Source of the DNA: Phaeobacter sp. 22II1-1F12B
Lineage (GTDB): Bacteria > Pseudomonadota > Alphaproteobacteria > Rhodobacterales > Rhodobacteraceae
NCBI RefSeq assembly: GCF_002210165.1
Contig: NZ_AQQP01000010.1
Span: forward strand, 169,153-233,152
Length of the DNA: 64,000 nucleotides
Direction: 5' to 3'
A model generated the notes under the pieces. That model was not told where the DNA came from. It searched no databases and saw nothing but the letters and a program-made list of their open reading frames with translations. Position 1 is the first letter of the stretch; every line of letters begins with the position of its first letter. The position numbers were made by a program, and so were the translations under genes. Positions 49,459 through 55,747 of the stretch are shown piece after piece.

Positions 49459-50535
49459 TTACATTTTTGTGTCTTGAGACAGTGATTTTGCTCGATTGAG
49501 CTTGCCCAAAACCGCATCGCTTTCGTCCGGGCTAACCTGCGCATAATGCTCGATAACTTGCGCCGCGTAGCGAACCGACCACCCCATCAGCACCGCAATC
49601 TGGCGCAAAGACAGATCGGCATTTAGCAATCTTGTCGCCGCCGTCCCGCGCGTATCAGACAGAGTCTTCTCCCTGCCGTCGATCCAAGGGGGGATCTGAG
49701 CTTCGCGCCGCCACTTGGTGATCTGGTTCGATGCCCAACGGGCCGTCAAAGGCCTGCCAAGCTCTGACACCAGCAACACTTCTTGGCCTTCCGGCGTCTC
49801 TGCGATCAATTTCTCAAGTGCCGATGTGGCAGGGATATATGCGATCTGGCCGCGCTTACTGGTCCTGAAACGAAGGCGCTTGCCGTGCGGCGTGTCTTCG
49901 AATTGGTCCACCTTGACCTGAACCAGATCGGCCGCTCGCAAACCGGTTTCGCATCCTGCGGTCAGGATCCTCTGCACCCATTTCGGCGCAAATCTGTTGA
50001 ACTGGGCGATGTCGCCACTCGTCCAGATGATTTCTGTGCGGTTCGATTGGTAGAGCTTCTTGAGCTTGTGACAGTGATGCTCTTTCAACTTCCCCTCTTC
50101 CACCGCCCAATTGCGGACGCGCGTCGAATGGGTGCCCGCCATATCGTGCTGCTTGGGCGAATGAAGCCACTTCTTGCGCCAATTATTAACCTCGCCGCGC
50201 GAGGCGCGCTCTTCGAACATCGCGACAGGATCGGCACCGAACTCCTCGCGGAACAGTTCCAGCCATTTGCGGATATCAGCCTTTGAACGCTCAGCCTTGG
50301 GCAAGGACGCACTGGACAGAAAATCGTCGATTAAGTGAGTCGTCAGATATTCAGCCGGGCTCACGGGCGTACCGCACTGTGAAAACGCATGGAAGAATTC
50401 GGGCTCTTTGGGGTTCGGGTCCGCCCCTTCCCAAAATTTGGGGCCGCCCTGCCAAGCATAGAAATGGTAGCGAACACCGGACACAACCTTGCGCCGGACA
50501 CGGTGGACGCCCTTGGGAAGGTTACTTCTGGGCAC
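49459..50535 (-). CDS. int: Tyrosine recombinase (integrase)
   Basis: From a GTG start at 50535 the protein has 358 residues. Catalytic features are R200 (AGCETGLRAAD), K227 (RTSKRG), R296 in LSDTRGTAATRLL, and the nucleophile Y331 in VIEHYAQV. The usual H-x-x-R box has S293 in place of the histidine, and the later H position is W319 (LMGWS). It starts inside the end of the excisionase-like gene (14-base overlap), so both are one unit. It reads toward the tRNA-Cys attachment site. Direct repeats of GCGTTTACA at 49443 and 49455 may be arm-type sites. Confidence 0.9.
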   Translation of the reverse strand: MPRSNLPKGVHRVRRKVVSGVRYHFYAWQGGPKFWEGADPNPKEPEFFHAFSQCGTPVSPAEYLTTHLIDDFLSSASLPKAERSKADIRKWLELFREEFGADPVAMFEERASRGEVNNWRKKWLHSPKQHDMAGTHSTRVRNWAVEEGKLKEHHCHKLKKLYQSNRTEIIWTSGDIAQFNRFAPKWVQRILTAGCETGLRAADLVQVKVDQFEDTPHGKRLRFRTSKRGQIAYIPATSALEKLIAETPEGQEVLLVSELGRPLTARWASNQITKWRREAQIPPWIDGREKTLSDTRGTAATRLLNADLSLRQIAVLMGWSVRYAAQVIEHYAQVSPDESDAVLGKLNRAKSLSQDTKM

Positions 50536-50779
50536 GGCGCGCTCTCCGCTGTGCAACGAGGCTCGGTTGCGAAGTGGCCTCGCGTTCTGCCGCGCTGATA
50601 CCCTGAACAGCATCCAATCGCGCGCGGATGAGTTTCGGGTCATACCACCCGCGCCGCCCGGGCACCGGAGCGATACCAGTCCTGCGGCAAAAGTCGTAGA
50701 AAGACGCGCTCGGCTCGTTGTAGCCGAAGAGAAGCGCAAGCTCTGGGGTCGGAATCAGCTGAATATGGCTTGGGCTCAT
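50522..50779 (-). CDS. Excisionase-like small DNA-binding protein
   Basis: The 85-residue basic protein (ending AQRRARRAQK) has a helix-turn-helix-like part (PTPELALLFGYNEPSASFYDFCRR) typical of winged-helix excisionases such as AlpA/MerR-like Xis. It overlaps the integrase start by 14 bases and its ATG overlaps the stop of the upstream RHH gene as ATGA. The direction-control role is inferred from position. Confidence 0.65.
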   Translation of the reverse strand: MSPSHIQLIPTPELALLFGYNEPSASFYDFCRRTGIAPVPGRRGWYDPKLIRARLDAVQGISAAEREATSQPSLVAQRRARRAQK

Positions 50780-50937
50780 TTTTCGGCCCTCTCACCCACG
50801 GCTTCCTGCCGCGACATGGCTGCCCGCAAACAAGACACCACCTGAGCGCCCTGTGAGCGCAAGTTCCGCACTGCTTCCTCTTCGAGCCAGGCTTTCACGT
50901 CCGCTGGAAGGTTAAGTTTGAATTGGGTTGTCTTCAT
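50776..50937 (-). CDS. Ribbon-helix-helix protein, 53 residues
   Basis: The frame starts MKTTQFKLNLPADVKAWLEE and ends EAVGERAEK. The N-terminal strand and following helices have the pattern of Arc/MetJ-type ribbon-helix-helix repressors (QFKLNLPADVKAWLEEEA). Its stop overlaps the excisionase start (ATGA). It diverges from another RHH gene at 50982, with a perfect inverted repeat between them. It probably regulates the recombination genes. Confidence 0.65.
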   Translation of the reverse strand: MKTTQFKLNLPADVKAWLEEEAVRNLRSQGAQVVSCLRAAMSRQEAVGERAEK

Positions 50938-50953
50938 ATTTACACCTCAACAA

Positions 50954-50972
50954 ATGGACATAAAATGTCCAT
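50954..50972. promoter_or_regulatory. Perfect 8-3-8 inverted repeat, candidate operator
   Basis: ATGGACAT and ATGTCCAT form perfect 8-base arms with a 3-base spacer (AAA), centred between the two divergent RHH genes. Symmetric sites in such positions usually bind one or both of the flanking RHH repressors. Binding is inferred. Confidence 0.65.
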
Positions 50973-50981
50973 CATGGAATC

Positions 50982-51287
50982 ATGAAAGAAGAAGCCTTGG
51001 TCCAATTCAAACTCTTGCTTCCCGCCGCGCTCAAGAAGCGTCTGGAAACGCATGCAACACTGAACCGGCGCAGCCTGTCCCAGGAAATCGTCGTCGCCCT
51101 TGAGGAGAAGTACCCGGCTGCAGAACCGGATGCGACGTCAGATCCAGCGGCCCGTATGCTGTTCTGGCTCGCCAAACGCATCCGTCGAAGAAACCCAAAG
51201 CCTGGGACGCCAAGGGACAAACAAGCCGCCCTGTATGAGCGCATTGCGGGCGATATCGCGGAACGTATGAAGGAGATCGGCGAATAG
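50982..51287 (+). CDS. Arc-like ribbon-helix-helix repressor
   Basis: The 101-residue protein has an Arc-type strand-helix-helix at residues 5-43 (LVQFKLLLPAALKKRLETH, then RRSLSQEIVVALEEKY) and a basic C-terminal tail. Arc proteins bind palindromic operators as dimers of dimers. It starts 44 bases from the divergent 50937 gene. Whether it represses the integrase module or its own transcription is not shown. Confidence 0.8.
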   Translation: MKEEALVQFKLLLPAALKKRLETHATLNRRSLSQEIVVALEEKYPAAEPDATSDPAARMLFWLAKRIRRRNPKPGTPRDKQAALYERIAGDIAERMKEIGE

Positions 51288-51289
51288 CC

Positions 51290-51931
51290 TTAGTAGCCCA
51301 CCCACTCATATCCGTGGTTGCCCTCGTGATCTTCCCATTCAACGCCAACCCCGCGCCGCCAGTTTGATGACGAACAGCGCCGTGACGGCAGAACCCATTG
51401 CGGGGCGGCCGCTGGGGTCGTGCGTTGCCAGCCAAATTCGCCCTGCGTGCCGTAGGTCCCGAGGCGCATGTTATAACTCTCAGAACAATCATCGTCGCGG
51501 CCACGTTCGCGATGGCTGTAGTGCCGAACATCCCAAACACGGATCGAGCGGACAAAATCGAACTCCACACCGCTGATGTCGATGTCGGCACCGCCTTCGA
51601 CTACCTGAGCCAGAATGACTTGGGCGAGCTGCTGACCTGATTGGTTGCTGGCCTCCCAGATTTTCGGGGCCGTGCTTTGCAAAGGCACGCGCTCAGAAAC
51701 ACCCATCGGGCAGCGCCAGATTTGCAACGGCGGCTCAATCGGCCAGGGCGTGATCCGACGGATAAACACGGCACGAGCATGGGCGCATTCTGCTGACGCG
51801 GGCCACCCACCAGCCAGGCAAAGCAGAATGGCGCAATCAACCTGATAGGCCTTCGCCGCCTGCGGGGCCACGGTTGAAAGCAGAGCCACGACAGCTCCGG
51901 CGGTCCAATTTCTGACAAGTCTGTACCACAT
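51290..51931 (-). CDS. Secreted conjugal-transfer protein, TrbM-like
   Basis: The 213-residue protein has a signal peptide (MWYRLVRNWTAGAVVALLST, APQAAKA) and a cysteine-rich segment with CAILLCLAGGWPASAEC at residues 33-49, and ITPWPIEPPLQIWRCPMG after it. The first part resembles TrbM-type mating-pair proteins, but the assignment is by pattern only. It is convergent with the RHH gene at 50982. An inverted repeat of TATCAATAA arms overlaps its start. Confidence 0.55.
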   Translation of the reverse strand: MWYRLVRNWTAGAVVALLSTVAPQAAKAYQVDCAILLCLAGGWPASAECAHARAVFIRRITPWPIEPPLQIWRCPMGVSERVPLQSTAPKIWEASNQSGQQLAQVILAQVVEGGADIDISGVEFDFVRSIRVWDVRHYSHRERGRDDDCSESYNMRLGTYGTQGEFGWQRTTPAAAPQWVLPSRRCSSSNWRRGVGVEWEDHEGNHGYEWVGY

Positions 51932-51972
51932 ATCAATAAATGCCTTATGCTTACATTACTGCATTATTGATA
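51931..51972. promoter_or_regulatory. Inverted repeat over TrbM-like start
   Basis: Perfect 9-base arms TATCAATAA (51931-51939) and TTATTGATA (51964-51972) are separated by 24 bases and cover the start codon of the TrbM-like gene. Either a regulator site or a stem-loop in the leader is possible. Confidence 0.5.
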
Positions 51973-52041
51973 CACTACTCCTGACCTCAACCTTCACACC
52001 ATATGCGAGCATAGGGTTTATGATGTTCGCGCGCGTTTTGT

Positions 52042-52053
52042 GGAATATATTCC
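52042..52053. promoter_or_regulatory. 12-base perfect palindrome upstream of XRE gene
   Basis: GGAATATATTCC is a perfect palindrome 36 bases before the XRE start codon. Many XRE regulators autoregulate through such sites; this is inferred. Confidence 0.45.
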
Positions 52054-52089
52054 GTAGAGCGGTTCTTATGATCTGGCCGAATAGAGGCC

Positions 52090-52302
52090 ATGAAATTACG
52101 GGAACGAGTAGGGTTAAATGTCAGGAATCTAAGAAGTTCCAGAGGATTGAGCCAAGAACAGCTAGCGTTGGCTGCGGATGTAGATCGCAGCTATATCAGC
52201 GAGATTGAACTCGCCAAAAATTCAGCATCAATCGATGTTCTGGAGCGGATCGCACTTCCTCTCTAAATCGACCCACAAGAGTTATTAAACAAAAGGGGCT
52301 GA
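52090..52302 (+). pseudogene. XRE-family regulator interrupted by in-frame TAA
   Basis: The frame from 52090 encodes MKLRERVGLNVRNLRSSRGL and a complete helix-turn-helix (SQEQLALAADVDRSYISEIE). It stops at TAA (52264-52266) after 58 residues. The same frame continues past the TAA as IDPQELLNKRG to TGA at 52300-52302, the normal end of this family (IDPQELL...). So a single stop codon appears to have cut off 12 residues. The HTH itself is intact, so a shortened protein could still bind DNA. Confidence 0.65.
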
Positions 52303-52304
52303 TA

Positions 52305-52478
52305 TTGCCCGAAATTACGAGTGTTCGCACAACGGCCGAAGCCATCGGCCGCATTACGTGCATCAAAACAGGCAAAGAAATCGGCCTGCTGTACCAGTGG
52401 GACAACGGCGAGACGCAGGCGGCGCTGTATGATAAGGGACGCAAACCACACCGCGTTCAACCCGGCAAGGAAGGCTAA
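52305..52478 (+). CDS. Small hypothetical protein (TTG start)
   Basis: A TTG three bases after the XRE frame's TGA and behind AGGGG opens a 57-codon frame. It begins LPEITSVRTTAEAIGRITCI and has codon use like the core genes. It contains KEIGLLYQWDNGETQAALYDKG and ends HRVQPGKEG. A conserved small protein of ICEs is plausible; the function is unknown. The non-ATG start is the main doubt. Confidence 0.5.
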   Translation: MPEITSVRTTAEAIGRITCIKTGKEIGLLYQWDNGETQAALYDKGRKPHRVQPGKEG

Positions 52479-52567
52479 ATAGCAGACCTTTGAAATTTAT
52501 CGTTGTACCGTTGGCCTGCTTATCCGCGAATATCTCATTCAGTTTGTTCGGCATTGCGAACGAAATT

Positions 52568-53473
52568 TTAGGGTCCGCAGCAAAGCCGTTTTTCGTTGTA
52601 CTTATGATAGTAGCGTTTGGCCTCCTCGTCTCCGCCTAAGCTTTGCCGTATCTCAGATATTGTCAAACCGGATATCCCGTGCTCGGTGCTCAATTTGTGC
52701 CTGATATAGGCGTAAGCGTCCCTTTGGACTGGTTCAAAACCAGGTTTTTGCTGGAGGATATCTCGCCGACCTATGCGTTTTGCATAGTATTTTAGCCCCA
52801 ATGTTTCAAACAGCTTGCTGTCAATATCCCGAACAATTCGCAAGCAAACGTCAGAGTATGTAATCGGATGGTGCGGTGAAAGCATCAGACATCCATCTGA
52901 AATTGACGGAGGCGGCGAAAGCTTGCGACCCTCAATAACGGTGGGCCAATTTTCAATTGCAGATAAAAACGCAACATCTGACAGAAGCGTAGATACTTGT
53001 TTGTTTGGCATGCCCATCTGATGGGCAACACAATGGCGTGCAACTTCGTAGAAGTTCAAAACCGGCAAAAGATACGAGATACTCTCTATGTTCCAATCGA
53101 ACTTAGAGTAGATCCGCTCGATGGTGTTGCCACCTTCAGTCTCAGCGTTCCGCTTGTAGTCATTGTAAGAACCGTCAATCTCGTCGGAAAAGACGTTGAA
53201 CGAAGAGTAGACGCGTACGATCGCCATTTCCGAAATCTGCCTTCGGACTGCGTCCAATTCCGCTTTTGGATCCGCAAATGTTGTTCGGGTCCAACGTTCA
53301 CCCGCATCCAATATGAGCTGTGAAATTTTATCGCCCAAAATCATTGGATCTTTGGAAAACGAACCAAGGTGGTCCACTGCGGCTGTAGCAACTTTCACGT
53401 GATTGTTCAGTTCGGCATGCCTAAGAAGATAGGCGATTTGATGCTCTGACTTCGCATTAGAAAAATCCGCCAT
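52568..53473 (-). CDS. Hypothetical cargo protein with HEPN-like signature
   Basis: The 301-residue protein is not similar to any transfer protein I know. Residues 80-160 form helices with the pattern AIVRVYSSFNVFSDEIDGSY followed by FYEVARHCVAHQMGM. The latter holds R146-H147-x3-H151, matching the R-x(4-6)-H motif (polar residue after R) of HEPN-type RNases and defence toxins. It looks richer in A and T than neighbours and stands alone on the minus strand between transfer genes, as accessory cargo does. The C-terminal part (EEAKRYYHKYNEKRLCCGP) is basic. HEPN membership is an inference to be tested by structure prediction. Confidence 0.55.
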   Translation of the reverse strand: MADFSNAKSEHQIAYLLRHAELNNHVKVATAAVDHLGSFSKDPMILGDKISQLILDAGERWTRTTFADPKAELDAVRRQISEMAIVRVYSSFNVFSDEIDGSYNDYKRNAETEGGNTIERIYSKFDWNIESISYLLPVLNFYEVARHCVAHQMGMPNKQVSTLLSDVAFLSAIENWPTVIEGRKLSPPPSISDGCLMLSPHHPITYSDVCLRIVRDIDSKLFETLGLKYYAKRIGRRDILQQKPGFEPVQRDAYAYIRHKLSTEHGISGLTISEIRQSLGGDEEAKRYYHKYNEKRLCCGP

Positions 53474-53751
53474 AAATTACTTCCGTCCCTTACCGAGTGC
53501 ACACCATAATCGCAGATCAACTTGCCGCAGCCAAGCGCCCGACACCAGTGGAGTTGTTGGTCTTTTCCTGATAGTTTTCGAAGACAAACGTAACGACATG
53601 TCTCGAACACAGCCACTTATGCTGAGCAAAGTCGTCGCTCAGCGCAAAAATCCGATTTTCGAGGCAAGAAAACTTAGGGCAACTGCGTCGGGTACTAGCG
53701 ACTTTGATGGAGCTTTGTTGGCCAGTAGTTGTCTCGACTTGGGGACGGGTG
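53474..53751. other. Intergenic region between cargo gene and secreted-protein gene
   Basis: About 280 bases without a supported gene. A short plus-strand frame at 53598-53804 overlaps the next gene's end and lacks a ribosome binding site. Confidence 0.45.
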
Positions 53752-54039
53752 TCATTTCCTTATGTCGTCCAGCAACTCAAGAACGCGCGCATAGCTTCCG
53801 CTGACGTCGCGCGCTTGGTCGAAGACCTCTCGCCTCTGCTGATCTAGGCAACGAAAGTACCGCTCGACATCGGTAAAATAAGCCTCCGCATCGCGCTTCA
53901 ACAGATCTGCATAGGCCTGCACGTCATCGGCATCGGTCGGCATCCACGGCGGCGCAGGCGGCAAACAACTGCCCGCGATCGCGGCAGATCCCCAGCTCAG
54001 AACGACCATAGCCACGCATGTTTGTTTCAAAAGCCCCAT
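53752..54039 (-). CDS. Secreted hypothetical protein of the transfer locus
   Basis: The 95-residue protein has a signal peptide (MGLLKQTCVAMVVLSWGSAAIA, cleaved near AIA-GS). The mature part GSCLPPAPPWMPTDADDVQAYAD is followed by RYFRCLDQQRREVFDQARD, with two cysteines that may pair. I recall this type of protein next to VirB genes in Rhodobacterales elements, so a role in mating-pair formation is plausible. The start is firm by the signal peptide. Confidence 0.65.
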   Translation of the reverse strand: MGLLKQTCVAMVVLSWGSAAIAGSCLPPAPPWMPTDADDVQAYADLLKRDAEAYFTDVERYFRCLDQQRREVFDQARDVSGSYARVLELLDDIRK

Positions 54040-54107
54040 ATTATCTTGGCTCAGCCACTCCGTTGCAGTAAATTTGTTTCAACGCATGAAGGGCGCAACA
54101 ACTCAAA

Positions 54108-54135
54108 TTGCACCTATTGACTGCAAGATTATAAT
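54108..54135 (+). promoter_or_regulatory. Sigma-70-like promoter of the secretion operon
   Basis: TTGCAC (54108-54113), a 16-base spacer and a perfect TATAAT (54130-54135) lie about 70 bases upstream of the first plus-strand gene of the operon. The -35 box is weak (3 of 6), but spacing and -10 are good. Confidence 0.45.
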
Positions 54136-54202
54136 ATTGTATCGGTTCGGTAGTCCATGAGGGACTGCCGGGCCAATGCACAATTCTGCAAGGCTCGATC
54201 CT

Positions 54203-54529
54203 ATGAATTTGATGCAAGACGCCCCTAATGTTGTCAGTGAAGACGGGCTGCGCACACTACTTGCCGAGGGGCATTCGGCGGATGTTGTGTGCCGGATTAC
54301 GCCCAAACGTACAGGTGCTCAGTGGTCCGGAGTTTGGACCGTGCATTGCGTCTCGCAAGATGGCGAGACGCGTCGCCTGCTCGTCACCGCGCGTAACAAC
54401 ATGGCGGCCCGAGAGTTTAAGACAATCAACGGCTTATCCAGCTTCCTCGCCGGGCTTGGTGTTTCGATCGTCTCGATCCCCATGTTCGAAGGCAAGATCG
54501 CCTCTCACAAGTTGGACGACGCGGGCTAA
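54203..54529 (+). CDS. Hypothetical protein at head of secretion operon
   Basis: The 108-residue protein ([20 protein letters not shown]) has no signal peptide and no motif I recognise; it may be a small soluble regulator. AAGG lies nine bases ahead of the ATG. An upstream ATG at 54176 is possible. It overlaps the lytic transglycosylase gene by about 70 bases because the latter starts well inside it. Confidence 0.55.
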   Translation: MNLMQDAPNVVSEDGLRTLLAEGHSADVVCRITPKRTGAQWSGVWTVHCVSQDGETRRLLVTARNNMAAREFKTINGLSSFLAGLGVSIVSIPMFEGKIASHKLDDAG

Positions 54530-55172
54530 GGCACTTGCCGTCTTCGCAGCATTCCTAGCTGCCCCGGCCTATTCCGAAGGCTTCGTGCTTTCCATGCGAG
54601 CCGATGGCCAGCTGGAGACCAAATCCCCCCAATCAGGTTTTGCGCAAAGCTATGTCGACGGGATTGGTGAAAACCCGCCAGAGCTGATCGTTTTTGCAGC
54701 GCCTGAGCCTGAAGCTCCGCCTCCTGCACCCGCCCGCGCCGTTCCCCGCCCCGAAGTCCTGTCAGCCATTGAAAGCACGGCGCATCGTTATGGCGGGCAC
54801 CCCGCGCTGCGCCGTGCTGGCCTCTCCGTTTCCGAATGGCAGGCGCTGTTCCAAGCCAATATCGAGATCGAAAGCGCCTATCGCCCAAATGCGCGCAGTT
54901 CCGCAGGCGCGATTGGCCTTGGACAGCTGATGCCCGCGACGGCCGCGCAGCTCGGCGTGGATCCGCATGACTGGCAGGCCAACCTCGACGGCTCAGCCCG
55001 CTACCTTCTGATGATGCTGGCGCAGTTCGGCACGCTCGAACTCGCGCTCGCTGCCTATAACGCGGGACCAGACGCGGTCACGCGCTATGGCGGCATCCCT
55101 CCCTACCGAGAAACCCAAAATCACGTGCGCCGGGTCATGGCCGTGCGTGACCGACTGACTGGAGCCTCCTGA
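54459..55172 (+). CDS. virB1: Lytic transglycosylase (VirB1-like)
   Basis: From the most plausible start, a GTG at 54459 inside the preceding gene, the protein has 237 residues. A positively charged N-terminus precedes a signal peptide core ([16 protein letters not shown], cut before EG). The SLT domain has the catalytic glutamate in IEIESAYRP near residue 136, [15 protein letters not shown] and [12 protein letters not shown]. It locally opens peptidoglycan for the secretion channel. The start is unusual: no ATG is in frame nearby. Its stop overlaps the virB2 start (ATGA). Confidence 0.82.
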   Translation: MFRSSRSPCSKARSPLTSWTTRAKALAVFAAFLAAPAYSEGFVLSMRADGQLETKSPQSGFAQSYVDGIGENPPELIVFAAPEPEAPPPAPARAVPRPEVLSAIESTAHRYGGHPALRRAGLSVSEWQALFQANIEIESAYRPNARSSAGAIGLGQLMPATAAQLGVDPHDWQANLDGSARYLLMMLAQFGTLELALAAYNAGPDAVTRYGGIPPYRETQNHVRRVMAVRDRLTGAS

Positions 55173-55462
55173 TGCACACACAACTCCGCACGATCCTGTC
55201 GCTGACTCTGGCCAGTTTGATGATTGCCAACCCGGGCCTTGCACAGAGCATCGATCTCTCCCCGGTGCAGAACCTTCTTCAAGGCATTGTCGAGACGATC
55301 ACCGGCCCCTTGGGCATTGTGATCGGCACCCTGGCCCTGATTGGCGTGTTCCTCTCCTGGCTCTTTGGCATTCTGGATTTCCGCCAGGCTCTTTGGGTGC
55401 TGGTCGCTATCGCAGGCATCGCAGCTGCGCCGACCATCGTGACCGCCATCTGGGGCGCATAA
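55172..55462 (+). CDS. virB2: Type IV secretion major pilin VirB2
   Basis: The 96-residue protein has a signal peptide (to about residue 25, GLAQS) and two hydrophobic segments (GPLGIVIGTLALIGVFLSWLF and ALWVLVAIAGIAAAPTIVTA) separated by a short turn. This is the TrbC/VirB2 pilin layout. It follows the transglycosylase with an overlapping start (ATGA) and precedes virB3 by 7 bases. Confidence 0.9.
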   Translation: MHTQLRTILSLTLASLMIANPGLAQSIDLSPVQNLLQGIVETITGPLGIVIGTLALIGVFLSWLFGILDFRQALWVLVAIAGIAAAPTIVTAIWGA

Positions 55463-55469
55463 ATCCGGC

Positions 55470-55747
55470 ATGGCAACGCAAACCCGCCTCTTCCTGGGCC
55501 TGATCCGGCCGCCAAAGCTCATCGGCTTACCAATCATGTATGCCATGGTTTGGCTCTTCGGGTTTTGTTGCTGTTTCTTTGGGTCCAAAGCTGGCCGGTG
55601 ATCATCATCGCCGCTCTGGCCTATCCCGCGCTGTGGAAAGCGGCGGACTGGGATCCGGCCTTTCTTGAGGTGATGGTCACTGCCCTGCAAGAAACGCCGC
55701 CCACCCCGAACCGCAAGATCCATTCGGGGGACGGCTATGCTCCATAA
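55470..55747 (+). pseudogene. virB3: VirB3, split by a frameshift
   Basis: The gene starts at ATG 55470 (MATQTRLFLGLIRPPKLIGL) but this frame ends at a TGA at 55599-55601 after 43 residues. The remaining VirB3 part (VQSWPVIIIAALAYPALWKA onward) continues in another frame to TAA at 55745-55747. One base missing near the GGGTTTTG stretch (about 55558-55568) would join both into a 92-residue protein, the normal VirB3 length. The C-terminal part also opens with a TTG and could be restarted. Either decay or an assembly indel is possible. Confidence 0.8.

Noticed and set aside
53598..53804. 68-codon frame upstream of the secreted-protein gene
   Set aside because: It lacks a ribosome binding site, overlaps a better supported gene and shows no motif.
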